DNA of 64,000 nucleotides from Siphonobacter aquaeclarae (GCF_900103285.1 NZ_FNGS01000012.1:62001-126000); one strand, 5' to 3'. Counted from the first letter of the stretch, positions 8,460 through 17,686 are shown. Translations and numbers: made by a program. Notes: generated from the sequence alone by a model not told the origin.

Positions 8460-9584
8460 ATGAAAACCCGCCTCCTTCTCTCGCTGCTGCTATCCGCCGG
8501 TATACTCCACGCGCAAACACCCGTGTTTACTTCGGGTTCAGATGGTTATAAGTCGTTCCGCATCCCCGCGATCGTCCGGACGCCGAAAGGAGAGTTGCTC
8601 GCCTTTGCCGAAGGACGGGTAGGCGGAGCCGGCGATTTCGGAGACATCGATCTCGTTCTGAAGCGCAGTTCAGATGACGGAAAGACCTGGTCTTCCCTGG
8701 AAAAGATCGTCGACAACGGCACACTCCAGGCCGGGAACCCCGCACCGGTAATCGACGAAACCGATCCGGCCTTTCCCGGAGGGCGGCTATTCCTCTTTTA
8801 CAATACCGGAAACAACCACGAAGGCGAAGTACGTAAAGGCAAAGGCCTCCGGGAGGTATGGGTAGTAACCTCGGCGGATGGCGGCCGGACCTGGTCTGTT
8901 CCCGAAAACATCACCGCTCAGGTGCACCGGCCCAAACAGGAGCCGTATTCATTCCCGGACGACTGGCGGAGCTATGCCAATACGCCCGGCCATGCCGTTC
9001 AGGTACCGGCCGGGAAATACCGGGGGCGGATTTTCGTCGCCGCGAACCATTCTGCCGGAGATCCCAGGCCGCATTTCACCGACTACCGGGCACATGGTTA
9101 CTATTCCGACGATCACGGCAAAACCTACCACCTGGCAGAAACCGTTGCCTTTGACGGTTCAAACGAAGCGACGGCGGCCTGGCTTCCCGATGGCGGCCTG
9201 CTTTTCAACGCCCGTAACCAGAGCGGTACCCCGAAAGCGCGTATCGTGGCCAGGAGCAGGGATGGTGGTGCTTCGTGGTCGTCCGTGCAAATCGATCCCT
9301 CCCTTCCTGATCCCGTTTGCGAGGGCAGTCTGCTGAATCTCCGCCGTCGAAGAGGCCACATACTTGCGTTCTGCAATGCGGCGGATACCGCGCGCCGTGA
9401 CCGGCTGACGCTTCGGCTCAGCAAGGATGGCGGTATCAGTTGGACGACCGGAATCGTTGTGGACAGCGGGCCGCGTGATTTTACGGCTTATTCCGACCTG
9501 ACAGAACTCGACCGCAGGCGGATAGGTGTACTTTACGAAAGGGAAAACTACAGGCAGATCGTGTTTAAGGTCGTGGAGTTGTAA
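8460..9584 (+). CDS. nanH: Secreted exo-alpha-sialidase (GH33)
   Basis: A 374-residue enzyme with a signal peptide (residues 1-18, cleavage before QTP). GH33 hallmarks are all present: FRIP (R34), AEGR (R53), the acid/base region DFGDIDLV (D59/D62), five Asp-boxes (SSDDGKTW, SADGGRTW, SDDHGKTY, SRDGGASW, SKDGGISW), the glutamate in SNEATA and the tyrosine nucleophile in AYSDL. It hydrolyses terminal sialic acids from glycoconjugates in the periplasm or outside. No sialic-acid transport or catabolism genes are adjacent, so it is probably scavenging or unmasking. A heptamer repeat array directly precedes the start codon. The ATG at 8460 is fixed by the signal peptide. Confidence 0.95.
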   Translation: MKTRLLLSLLLSAGILHAQTPVFTSGSDGYKSFRIPAIVRTPKGELLAFAEGRVGGAGDFGDIDLVLKRSSDDGKTWSSLEKIVDNGTLQAGNPAPVIDETDPAFPGGRLFLFYNTGNNHEGEVRKGKGLREVWVVTSADGGRTWSVPENITAQVHRPKQEPYSFPDDWRSYANTPGHAVQVPAGKYRGRIFVAANHSAGDPRPHFTDYRAHGYYSDDHGKTYHLAETVAFDGSNEATAAWLPDGGLLFNARNQSGTPKARIVARSRDGGASWSSVQIDPSLPDPVCEGSLLNLRRRRGHILAFCNAADTARRDRLTLRLSKDGGISWTTGIVVDSGPRDFTAYSDLTELDRRRIGVLYERENYRQIVFKVVEL

Positions 9585-9698
9585 GGACCTTTCGGCAGCA
9601 GGGTCGGGGGCGCCGCGACCCAGGGCGTTGCAGCACAGGCAGACGGCGGCATACTTCCGATGATTCTGTAAAAGTACCCCTACAGCGTCCTGCACTGT

Positions 9699-9718
9699 CC
9701 CGGCCGGATACGGCCGGG
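9699..9718 (+). terminator. Probable terminator after the sialidase
   Basis: An 8-bp perfect stem (CCCGGCCG with CGGCCGGG) with a GATA loop is followed by TGTTTATTT. The T-run is interrupted, so efficiency is uncertain. Confidence 0.5.
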
Positions 9719-9729
9719 TGTTTATTTCT

Positions 9730-10200
9730 GATACTTTTTGAGACAATCCGGGAGTTCCGGAGTGGGTAGTGATACGGTTGATCCGACTTTGTCATTGGCC
9801 GGAATGTTACGTATGTGCCGGAGAGTTAGCGCATTAACGTAAAAAATACACGCAGGTTAGCTGCCGCCCGAACCAGTCCGGAATAGCTTTTCCGGAGACG
9901 AAACACGGATAATCGTTTTTGAGACAGCTATAGAAAGACCGGTATTTATTTAAAAAATTTATTAATTAAGATTATATCAATAAATAAAATTCTATTATTT
10001 GATCAATATCTCTAAGAATATACAAAAATATGACTCAATATGCTGCTGAATAGTAGCAAAGACACTTGAAAATTTTGTGTTTGAAGGGATTTTTAAAATA
10101 AATTACAAATATTTCCGAACGGCAGGGTATGAATTATCGGAAAGTCCCTTATTCTTGTGTAGGATTTCACGAATGTTTATTGTGATAATTCTGAGACAGC
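9730..10200 (+). repeat. Three direct copies of a GATA...TGAGACA motif
   Basis: The copies are at 9730-9745 (GATACTTTTTGAGACA), 9908-9928 (GATAATCGTTTTTGAGACA plus GC) and 10184-10200 (GATAATTCTGAGACAGC), all in the same orientation and all upstream of the resolvase-like regulator. Spaced repeats of this kind are candidate protein-binding sites. No function is shown. Confidence 0.5.
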
Positions 10201-10391
10201 GAGACAAATACAGAGGGACCGGGAATAGGAATAGCGCTCAAACAGATACAGTACCCCGTCTTTCGTGACCCGTTTCAGTAGCTTTTTCATCGCAAAGAGC
10301 AGGAATACAACGGTACCATTTTCTCACATCAATCCTGCAGGGCGGCCGGGCTGGCGGCTTTTGCGGAAAGACGCCCACTAACTACCTGGTT

Positions 10392-11012
10392 ATGACGATC
10401 GGTTATGCTTGTGAAGGCCCTTCGGCGCGGGACTTATCCCTGCAGCTAGGCGCGCTGATGGAGTACGGCTGCGACGAAATTATCCGCGAAAACCAGCCGG
10501 AAGAGGGCCGGATCGAGCTGGCCCGGGTATTGGTCCGGCTTCGTCGCGGCGACCGGATCGTGGTGTGGCACCTGGGTTGCCTCGGAGATTCCTGCGCCCA
10601 GCTTGTTCGCCTGCTTTCGGGGTTGAGGAGCCGGGAAATCGCTGTTTCCGGTATCGCGGATGAGTTCGACAGCGCCTGCCCCGAAAGTCCGGTGCTGTTC
10701 CGTTTTGTACGTTCCCTGCTTGATTTTGACCGGACGGACCGGCTGCGGTCTACCTTATCTGAACCGCCCGCAGGCCGCACCGGCGGCGGCCGGCCGAAGG
10801 GATTTCCCAAAGAAGTCATCGATAAAATCCGCAAGATTCAGCTGCTGAACCGATTACACCGCCCGGAAGAGATTATCCGGATGCTCGGACTGAGCCGGGC
10901 AACCTATTACCGTTACCTGAAAATCGGCGAGCAGTATGCGGAGGAGGACCTCCACTTGCTCGGCCGCCCGACAATACCGGCGCGACGGGAGAAAAGTAAC
11001 TCCCTCGGCTGA
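10392..11012 (+). CDS. Serine resolvase homologue lacking catalytic residues (probable regulator)
   Basis: A 206-residue protein aligning with Tn3/gamma-delta resolvases along its whole length: N-terminal domain (IGYA...LSLQLGALMEYGCDEI), the E-helix-like SLLDFDRTDRLRSTL, then GGRPK and a C-terminal helix-turn-helix (RPEEIIRMLGLSRATYYRYL, about 157-176). The catalytic positions are lost: Arg8 is C7, Ser10 is G9, and the Asp67-Arg68-x-x-Arg71 group (DRLGR) is GCLGD at 62-66. Arg45 is kept as R40. It therefore should bind DNA but not recombine it. It lies 137 bases before a SusC gene on the same strand, which suggests it has been adopted as a transcriptional regulator of that locus. Confidence 0.85.
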   Translation: MTIGYACEGPSARDLSLQLGALMEYGCDEIIRENQPEEGRIELARVLVRLRRGDRIVVWHLGCLGDSCAQLVRLLSGLRSREIAVSGIADEFDSACPESPVLFRFVRSLLDFDRTDRLRSTLSEPPAGRTGGGRPKGFPKEVIDKIRKIQLLNRLHRPEEIIRMLGLSRATYYRYLKIGEQYAEEDLHLLGRPTIPARREKSNSLG

Positions 11013-11149
11013 CCACCATCGCCATCTGAAAATCTGTTTGACTGCCTGCTCACCGAGCCCGGCCGGGAACTTCCATGCCCGTTCGGAGCAGTCGGCCCGC
11101 GATCCCTTAACCGTCAATGAATTATCCACTTTAACACCATCTATCTAGC

Positions 11150-14100
11150 ATGAAGACTATTTTACTTGCCTTTTTTCTCCTGGTGGCGGGGCCGGTGCTG
11201 GCTCAGCGGATCTCGGGGAAAATCACCAATGCCAGCGGGATACCCATCGCCGGAACGTCGGTTCTGGTGAAAGGAACCACCCGCGGAACGGTCGCAGACG
11301 CGGCCGGACAATACGTCATTCAGGCGTCAGAAGGAAACACGCTCGTCTTTTCCTTTGTCGGATTTCAGACGAAGGAAGTTCCGGTCGGAAAGGCAACCGT
11401 ACTCGATGTTACACTGACAGAATCTGACCGACAGCTCGACGAAGTCGTCGTAACCGCCCTCGGTATCCAGAAAGAAGCCCGCCAGATCGGCTTTTCGGTT
11501 CAGAAAGTCGACGCCGGCGACATCACCAAAGTAGCGCCGCCCAACATGGCACAAGGCCTCATGGGAAAAGTTGCCGGTCTGAATATCTCCGTGCCGAACG
11601 GCATTGAAGGCAGCTCCCAGCGGATTGTCATCCGGGGCAATAACAGCCTGCTGGGCAATAACCAGCCGCTGCTGGTCATCGACGGGATTCAGGTGCAGGA
11701 AAACGCACTTGGCGTCGACAACAAAAATGGAACTACCTCCAACGACGTTTCGACACTGCGCGACTGGGGCAGCTACCTCAACTTCATCAACAGCGATGAT
11801 GTCCAGGAAGTGAACGTGCTAAAAGGTCCTACGGCGGCGGCTCTCTACGGCGCCCGCGGCGCTAACGGGGTTATCCTGATTACGACGAAAAAAGGCTCCC
11901 GGAAACCCGGTCTCGGCATCGATTACAACTTCTCGACCCGCTGGACACACGCTTACCGTTTTCAGGAATTGCAGAATGAGTACGGTTATGGAGGCGCAAT
12001 CGGGCTGTGGTCGGCCGAAAAACCCTTCCCCACCGATGCCAACGGAAACCCCCGCTACCCGGCAGAAGCTCCGTGGTCAGGCGCGAATATCCCCGACAAA
12101 TTCGGCAGCCACGGCCCCGTTCCCGGCGGTAAAAATTCCTGGGATTTGTTCAGCTGGTACGGCACGGCCGCGTCCTGGGGCCACCGACTCGACGGCACCG
12201 AGATTACCTGGTGGGACGGCCAGAAGCGGAAGTGGGAAGCCAACCCGGATAACGTCCGCTCCTTCTTCAACACCGGGAATACCACGACGCACAACCTGTC
12301 CTTTTCCGGAGGCGGCGAGTTTGGAACCGTGCGGGCGTCTATCAGCCGGACCGACAACAAGGCGATCATTCCGAATAGCCATTTCAACCAGACAACCGTC
12401 AGCGTAGGGTCAAACATCGATATCTCGAAGAAACTCCGCGCCGAAGCGACGACGAGCTATACCCGGTTCAACCGCCTCAATACGCCCGATATCGGCGGTA
12501 ACTCCTGGACAAAGTTCATGACCTACGGCATGAGCCGGGACTACAAAAACATCGAGAAAGATATCTTCCGCAACCCCGATGGCTCAAAGAACCTCTTCGG
12601 AAACGACATGTACCCGTCGTCCTACCCCTACGGCGGCTATGGCAAGGATATCTATTGGAATGCCTACGAGAACAACGTGAACCTGCAGCGCGATCAGCTG
12701 CTCGGCTCCCTCAAGCTTTCGGCAGAGGTAACGCCCTGGTTCAACCTCATGGCGCGTACCGGGATCGACTACAATACAAACGAATTTGAAACCAAGAATA
12801 CTCCGATCGACAAAGAAGGGCTGAAAGGGCAGTATGGTTTCGAACTGAACAAGAACTACACCATTACCTCGGAAGTACTCGGGACCCTCCATACGGATCA
12901 TTTCCTGACGAAGGACCTGACCGCCAGCCTCAGCGCCGGCGCGAGTTCCTGGTACAACCGCTACCACGGATCGAAGCAATGGAATCCGGGACCGTTCGGC
13001 GTGCCGTTCCAGTATTTCCTCCGGAACACGACCGCCTCTCTCGGCACCGACTACAGCACCTGGCTGCCGGACGAATACCGTCTCCAAAGCAAAATCAATT
13101 CGGTATACGGCATCCTCGATCTGGGGTACAAAAACATGCTGTTCCTGCAAATGACGGGCCGCAATGACTGGTCGTCGACACTGCCCGCCGCCTCCAACTC
13201 CTTCTTCTACCCGTCTGCCAGCCTTAGTTTCGTATTCAGTGAGGCGCTGGGGCTGAAAGACAAGCAATCCTGGCTGGATTTCGGAAAACTCCGCGTTGCC
13301 TACGCCGCCAGTGCCAACGGTACCGATCCGTACCGGACCAGCTACGTGTACAATGCCGGTTCGTTCGGCGGGTATCAGACGCGCAGCCTTCAGACCAGCC
13401 TGCCTCCGCTGGCCTTGCAGCCGCAGCGGTCCAAATCGTTTGAAGTGGGTACCCAGCTCAACTTCTTCGGCAACCGCCTCAGTCTCGATGTGTCTTACTA
13501 CCACATCCGGTCTACCAGCCAGATTCTCAGCGCGCCGCTGCCGGTATCTTCCGGGGTATCGAGTGTGACGTTCAATACGGGCGAGCTGCAAAACAAGGGT
13601 ATCGAGTTCATCGTCCGCGGAAATATCGTACGGCAGCAGAACTTCAGCTGGGATGTGACGCTCAACGGCGCGCACAACCAGAACAAGGTCGTCAGCCTCG
13701 ACCAGGGCGTCGATACCTATCCGCTGGGAGAAGTATTCGGCGTGACCTACGGCGTGGCGCAGCAGGTTCGTGTCGGTCAGAACTACGGAACGATCTACGG
13801 GTATGATTACAAGAAGGACGCCAACGGTAACCGGATCGTCGCCCGTATTATGGACAGCAACGGAGACAAAGTAATCGGTACCCGTTACGTCACGACGGAT
13901 CAACCCGTAGCCATCGGCAACTCCACTCCGAAACTGACCGGCGGTCTGGGTAATAACCTGCGCTACAAGGACTTCAGCCTCTATGCCCTGATCGACTACA
14001 AGCTGGGCGGCGATCTCTACTCGTCTGATTATGCGACGGCGATGGGCAACGGTCTTGCGCCGGAAACCCTGAAAGAGCGGAACGGCGGCGGACTTCCGTA

Positions 14101-14512
14101 TACCTATGTCGACGGTAGTCAGGCCAATCACGGCGTTATCCTCGACGGTGTTTTTGCTGACGGAACCCGCAATACGGACGTCGTCAACTACATGTTCAAG
14201 TATGCCGGGGTATATTCCGGCTGGTCGGACATCCGCCTGCCGCGCAGCGCCGCTGTTTTCGAAAATTCCTGGGCGAAGCTCCGGGAAGTATCCCTGACCT
14301 ATACCGTGCCGAAGAATGTGGCCGTGAAGTCAAAAATTGTACAGGGATTGTCGCTTTCGGTGATCGGGCGCGACCTCTTTTACCTCTTTACCACCTTGCC
14401 GGACCGGTTGAATCCCGAAGGTATCAACGGCGTCGGGAATACGCAGGGCCTGCAATGGGCGGCGTTCCCGGGCACGCGGACCTATGGTTTTTCAGTGAAA
14501 GCTCAATTCTAA
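11150..14512 (+). CDS. SusC/RagA family TonB-dependent outer-membrane transporter
   Basis: A 1120-residue protein with a signal peptide (MKTILLAFFLLVAGPVLAQ), a carboxypeptidase-regulatory-like domain (about 20-105, ending with the TonB-box-like DEVVVTALG), a plug domain (NNQPLLVIDGI, GANGVILITTKKG) and a long beta-barrel ending in an aromatic residue (FSVKAQF). SusC proteins import oligosaccharides or peptides across the outer membrane with a SusD lipoprotein lid. There is no N-terminal STN domain and no sigma/FecR pair here, so control is not by the anti-sigma route; the adjacent resolvase-like protein is the likely regulator. The substrate is unknown. Confidence 0.95.
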   Translation: MKTILLAFFLLVAGPVLAQRISGKITNASGIPIAGTSVLVKGTTRGTVADAAGQYVIQASEGNTLVFSFVGFQTKEVPVGKATVLDVTLTESDRQLDEVVVTALGIQKEARQIGFSVQKVDAGDITKVAPPNMAQGLMGKVAGLNISVPNGIEGSSQRIVIRGNNSLLGNNQPLLVIDGIQVQENALGVDNKNGTTSNDVSTLRDWGSYLNFINSDDVQEVNVLKGPTAAALYGARGANGVILITTKKGSRKPGLGIDYNFSTRWTHAYRFQELQNEYGYGGAIGLWSAEKPFPTDANGNPRYPAEAPWSGANIPDKFGSHGPVPGGKNSWDLFSWYGTAASWGHRLDGTEITWWDGQKRKWEANPDNVRSFFNTGNTTTHNLSFSGGGEFGTVRASISRTDNKAIIPNSHFNQTTVSVGSNIDISKKLRAEATTSYTRFNRLNTPDIGGNSWTKFMTYGMSRDYKNIEKDIFRNPDGSKNLFGNDMYPSSYPYGGYGKDIYWNAYENNVNLQRDQLLGSLKLSAEVTPWFNLMARTGIDYNTNEFETKNTPIDKEGLKGQYGFELNKNYTITSEVLGTLHTDHFLTKDLTASLSAGASSWYNRYHGSKQWNPGPFGVPFQYFLRNTTASLGTDYSTWLPDEYRLQSKINSVYGILDLGYKNMLFLQMTGRNDWSSTLPAASNSFFYPSASLSFVFSEALGLKDKQSWLDFGKLRVAYAASANGTDPYRTSYVYNAGSFGGYQTRSLQTSLPPLALQPQRSKSFEVGTQLNFFGNRLSLDVSYYHIRSTSQILSAPLPVSSGVSSVTFNTGELQNKGIEFIVRGNIVRQQNFSWDVTLNGAHNQNKVVSLDQGVDTYPLGEVFGVTYGVAQQVRVGQNYGTIYGYDYKKDANGNRIVARIMDSNGDKVIGTRYVTTDQPVAIGNSTPKLTGGLGNNLRYKDFSLYALIDYKLGGDLYSSDYATAMGNGLAPETLKERNGGGLPYTYVDGSQANHGVILDGVFADGTRNTDVVNYMFKYAGVYSGWSDIRLPRSAAVFENSWAKLREVSLTYTVPKNVAVKSKIVQGLSLSVIGRDLFYLFTTLPDRLNPEGINGVGNTQGLQWAAFPGTRTYGFSVKAQF

Positions 14513-14536
14513 CCGGCCCCTTACTTCGTACGAAAC

Positions 14537-16123
14537 ATGAAAAAACTACCGATAAAACTGGCCCTGGTCCTGACGCTGATGACCGCGGGCTGCAAAGACG
14601 GATTCGAAGAACTCAACAAACCGTGGGACAAGGCAGTCACCGCTCCCGTGGATCAGTTGTACAACGGTATTGTGTCGACGTTTGTCCTCGGCTGGCAGGA
14701 GCAGGCGACCTACCATTCCTGGATTTATCCTGTCACCCAACAGGCAATTGTGACGTCGGCTTCCGGCTATGTCATGAATAATGCGGCGTCTGAACTGTGG
14801 AGCAATTACTACCTGTGTCTGGGGAACTTCCGTTTGCTGGAAAAGAAGATTGAGGAAAGCCCCGACAAGGACAAATACCGCAACCTGCAGGCGATGGCCA
14901 AAACCCTGATGGCCTATAAAACCCTGAAGATGACCGGCTTTTTCGGAGATATGCCGTATTCGGAAGCAGGCCGCGCCGCGACCGAAGGATACACGAAGTA
15001 CCGCGCCAAGTACGATACCCAGGCGGATATCATGAAAACGGCGATGACTGAACTGAAATGGGCCGTCGACAACTTCAGCACCGGCGCCGACCAGATTTCC
15101 GTCGGAGCCGCCGAGACCTTCCTGAAGGGCGACATCGACCAGTGGACGCGTTTTGCCAACTCCCTGCGCCTCCGCTGCGCGCTGAACATCTCGGGTAAGG
15201 ACAAAACGACTGCGGCGGCAGTCGTGACCGAATGCCTCGCGAAGCCGCTGCTGGCAGACGGCGAGAACATCGGTATCTGGCCGAAATCGCTCGGGCTGAC
15301 CCTGGGAGGCCGGCGCTGGTCGTTCAACGCGGGGTTCTTCCACCGCATGGGTACCACGATGTGGAGCTGGATGACGACAACGGACGCCAAAGACGGCAGC
15401 GGAATCATCGATCCGCGCTGCCGCATTTTCTTTGAGCCGAACAATGCCGGAGAATGGGCGCCCTATCCGCAAAACCCGACGAATACAACGCCGGTAGAAG
15501 GAGGACAGCCATACAACGACGTCCGGCTTACGAGCTGGGCCACCAAGGGCGCTACCAATATCTACTCGCCGATCAACTACTATTTCGCTCAGGATCAGAC
15601 AACTATCCCTGAGTTGATGATAACGGCCGCCGAAGTGCACCTGCTGAAGGCGGAAGCGTATGTATCCGGCATCGGGGTTACCAAAAACACCACGACGGCG
15701 AAGGATGAGTATGAAAAAGGGGTAACGGCTTCCGTGAATTTCTGGACCAAAGTAGCCATGGATTCACCGGAATGGGTGGTTGCCAAACCTGCCGCCCTGC
15801 CTGCTCCTGCGGTAATCGCCGCATTGCTGAAGGCGCCGAAAGTGGCTTTTGACGCATCGACCGACGAGAAAGCGCTGCGTCAGATTTATGCCCAGCTGTG
15901 GATCGACGGATTCCGCCAGCCCTGGGATGTCTGGACGCTCAAACGCCGGACCGGCAACATGACGCCGATGTCGGAGACGAATACGGCTTACTATGACGCG
16001 AACTTTGCTGTCTATCACCGCTTTACGTTCCCCAGCTCGGAACCTGACTACAACAACGCCAACTGGCGCGCGGCGACAGGCGGAACGGACGTCGTCGGAA
16101 CGAAAACCTGGCTGGAAAAATAA
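14537..16123 (+). CDS. SusD/RagB-like outer-membrane lipoprotein
   Basis: A 528-residue partner of the preceding SusC, starting 24 bases after its stop. The lipoprotein signal ends in LMTAGC (Cys19 acylated). The sequence is of the SusD-like type 2 class (FEELNKPWDKA, alpha-helical TPR-rich body; C-terminal QIYAQLWIDGFRQPWDVW). It binds the ligand at the cell surface and closes over the SusC barrel. The gene ends just before a strong bidirectional terminator, so the transcription unit contains only SusC and SusD. Confidence 0.93.
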   Translation: MKKLPIKLALVLTLMTAGCKDGFEELNKPWDKAVTAPVDQLYNGIVSTFVLGWQEQATYHSWIYPVTQQAIVTSASGYVMNNAASELWSNYYLCLGNFRLLEKKIEESPDKDKYRNLQAMAKTLMAYKTLKMTGFFGDMPYSEAGRAATEGYTKYRAKYDTQADIMKTAMTELKWAVDNFSTGADQISVGAAETFLKGDIDQWTRFANSLRLRCALNISGKDKTTAAAVVTECLAKPLLADGENIGIWPKSLGLTLGGRRWSFNAGFFHRMGTTMWSWMTTTDAKDGSGIIDPRCRIFFEPNNAGEWAPYPQNPTNTTPVEGGQPYNDVRLTSWATKGATNIYSPINYYFAQDQTTIPELMITAAEVHLLKAEAYVSGIGVTKNTTTAKDEYEKGVTASVNFWTKVAMDSPEWVVAKPAALPAPAVIAALLKAPKVAFDASTDEKALRQIYAQLWIDGFRQPWDVWTLKRRTGNMTPMSETNTAYYDANFAVYHRFTFPSSEPDYNNANWRAATGGTDVVGTKTWLEK

Positions 16124-16147
16124 ACCAGGCTACTTGTGAATACCTTA

Positions 16148-16177
16148 AACGCTACCGGAGGGCATTCCGGTAGCGTT
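16148..16177. terminator. Bidirectional terminator between SusD and hydrolase genes
   Basis: A 12-bp perfect stem (16148-16159 with 16166-16177) and a GGGCAT loop are followed on the plus strand by a run of T. It lies between two convergent genes. Confidence 0.9.
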
Positions 16178-16180
16178 TTT

Positions 16181-16963
16181 TTATACCTGATTCAGAAACG
16201 TTTCGATGAGGTCGAGGACCAGTACAGGCAGGCGGCTACCGGGGTTTACAGCTTCAATTTCTCCGATGTAATCGCCGTGACCTCCGGGGAGAATGGCCAG
16301 CTGCGCTTTTGGCATGAGGCGGGAGAGAAAGACGGCGTGTTCGCGGGTGACGACGTCGTTGTCTCCGTTGATAATCAACACCGGAGCCTGAATACCCGCC
16401 ACCTGTTCATCCGGAATATCTGCAAAGGCTTTCATCCGGGCGACATCCCGGTAAAACATGGCTTCAAGTGCTTTTTCGTCGGAATTGACGGACAGGAATG
16501 CCTCCCGCAATCCATGGGGAAGCATGCCGAGGTTTGCATTATCAAATCCGTCGAAAAAACCGGGAAACATGCCGTCCCGCCGTGTCAGGGCAGAGCCGAT
16601 GATCAGCTTGTGTACTTTCTCCGGATGCCGGATGGCCAGCTGGAGGGTAGTCGTTCCGCCGTTACTGAAACCGAAAACGTCAGCTTTCGGGATTTCGAGG
16701 AGGGAGAGGAGGGCAGCGATGTCGTCGGCATCCTGCTCAAAGCTCAGCGGACGGTTGATGTCGGCAGTACGACCGTGCGCCTGCATTTCAACGGCGATCA
16801 CGCGGTGTGTACGGGCGAGGGTCGGAAGGATGCGGCCAAAGGTAGAGTCGATCGTCGAACCGCCGCCATGAATCAGCACCAGCGGAAAGCCTTCGCCGTG
16901 GTCTTCGTAGTAGAGTTGGAGGCCGTTGACCGAAGCATAGCGGCCGGAAGAGATTGTCGTCAT
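16181..16963 (-). CDS. Alpha/beta hydrolase
   Basis: A 260-residue cytoplasmic alpha/beta hydrolase. It shows HGGG after strand 3 (LVLIHGGGSTIDS), the nucleophile elbow GFSNGG, an acid in INGDNDVVT and the catalytic His in LPGGHGDYIG. The pattern is that of pimeloyl-ester carboxylesterases and epoxide- or dienelactone-type hydrolases; the substrate cannot be assigned. The ATG at 16963 is preferred over an upstream extension, because the promoter-like TATGTTTG box lies only 22 bases upstream of it. Confidence 0.88.
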   Translation of the reverse strand: MTTISSGRYASVNGLQLYYEDHGEGFPLVLIHGGGSTIDSTFGRILPTLARTHRVIAVEMQAHGRTADINRPLSFEQDADDIAALLSLLEIPKADVFGFSNGGTTTLQLAIRHPEKVHKLIIGSALTRRDGMFPGFFDGFDNANLGMLPHGLREAFLSVNSDEKALEAMFYRDVARMKAFADIPDEQVAGIQAPVLIINGDNDVVTREHAVFLSRLMPKAQLAILPGGHGDYIGEIEAVNPGSRLPVLVLDLIETFLNQV

Positions 16964-16984
16964 GGAGTGCGAGAGTAAGCCCGA

Positions 16985-16992
16985 CAAACATA
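16985..16992 (-). promoter_or_regulatory. -7 promoter box for the alpha/beta hydrolase
   Basis: On the minus strand TATGTTTG matches TAnnTTTG, 22 bases before the ATG at 16963. No clear -33 element is seen at the expected spacing. Confidence 0.45.
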
Positions 16993-17167
16993 GGCAGTTC
17001 AGCTGAACGCGGGAGGTGCCGGATGCGTCAAAAAAGGTGGGCCATTGCAACACGTCGTTCCGAACGGCGGCTTCTTTCCATCTTCTTCTTACTATTGTTT
17101 CGGAAAAGGGAAGAAAAGCAGGCGGTAAGGCATACGCTCAACCTGCTTTTTCCTCTGAAAAAAGTTT

Positions 17168-17686
17168 ATGAAATACTGCGGAAAATGCGGCCGGGAACTG
17201 ATTCCGGCCGTGATCGACGAACGCCGGCGGCTGCGCTGCCCGGACGAAGCCTGCGGGTATGTTTTCTGGAATAATCCGACGCCCGTCGTCGCGATGCTCG
17301 TCGAGACAGAAGAAGGCATTGTCCTCGCACACAACAAGGCCTTTCCGCCCGGCATGTTCTCGTTTATTACCGGCTTTCTGGAAGCCGGCGAAGCGCCGGA
17401 AGAGGCTGCCGTCCGGGAGACGAGGGAGGAACTGTCTCTCGAAGCGGACCGGACCGAATTTGTCGGCGCGTTTCCCTTTCGGCGGATGAACCAGCTGGTA
17501 TTGGTGTACCACGTCTTTGCTTCCGGCGCCATCCGCCTCAACGAGGAGCTGGACGACTACCGCATCGTACAGCGAACCGACCTGCTCGGATATGCGGAAA
17601 GCGGTCGGTTCGAAGTAGCGGTCTGGTTTGAACGGATGCGGGTTCTCCGGCCGGAGGTAACCCTGTCGCCCGAATCAGGCCAGTAA
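17168..17686 (+). CDS. Nudix hydrolase with N-terminal zinc ribbon (NudC-like)
   Basis: A 172-residue protein. The first 30 residues hold a zinc-ribbon pattern (C4, C7, C24, C29), as in NADH pyrophosphatase NudC. The Nudix box follows, GFLEAGEAPEEAAVRETREE, with the catalytic REXXEE. It lacks the N-terminal domain of full NudC (about 257 residues in E. coli), so it may act on NAD(H), capped RNA or other nucleotide diphosphates; the exact substrate is open. Its 3' end overlaps the convergent SDR gene by 12 bases. Confidence 0.9.
   Translation: MKYCGKCGRELIPAVIDERRRLRCPDEACGYVFWNNPTPVVAMLVETEEGIVLAHNKAFPPGMFSFITGFLEAGEAPEEAAVRETREELSLEADRTEFVGAFPFRRMNQLVLVYHVFASGAIRLNEELDDYRIVQRTDLLGYAESGRFEVAVWFERMRVLRPEVTLSPESGQ

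Larger units (their letters stand above)
9585..10391. other. Long intergenic region with AT-rich core
   Basis: No convincing gene lies in these 807 bases. They hold a hairpin soon after the sialidase (9699-9718), three direct repeats of a GATA...TGAGACA motif, and a strongly AT-rich block at about 9945-10110 that contrasts with the surrounding GC-rich coding DNA. The region probably contains the promoter and operator sites for the resolvase-like gene and the SusCD pair. Confidence 0.7.

Noticed and set aside
10077-10268. 63-codon open frame in the AT-rich gap
   Set aside because: It starts at GTG in AT-rich DNA, with no recognisable domain, ordinary-looking composition for non-coding AT-rich sequence and no neighbour support.
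10392-11012. Active resolvase or invertase with a transposon
   Set aside because: Catalytic Ser and Arg positions are replaced, and no inverted repeats, transposase or invertible segment was found around it.
12584-14131. Long minus-strand frame across the first SusC
   Set aside because: The SusC gene on the opposite strand is unmistakable; high-GC sequence often leaves long antisense frames open.
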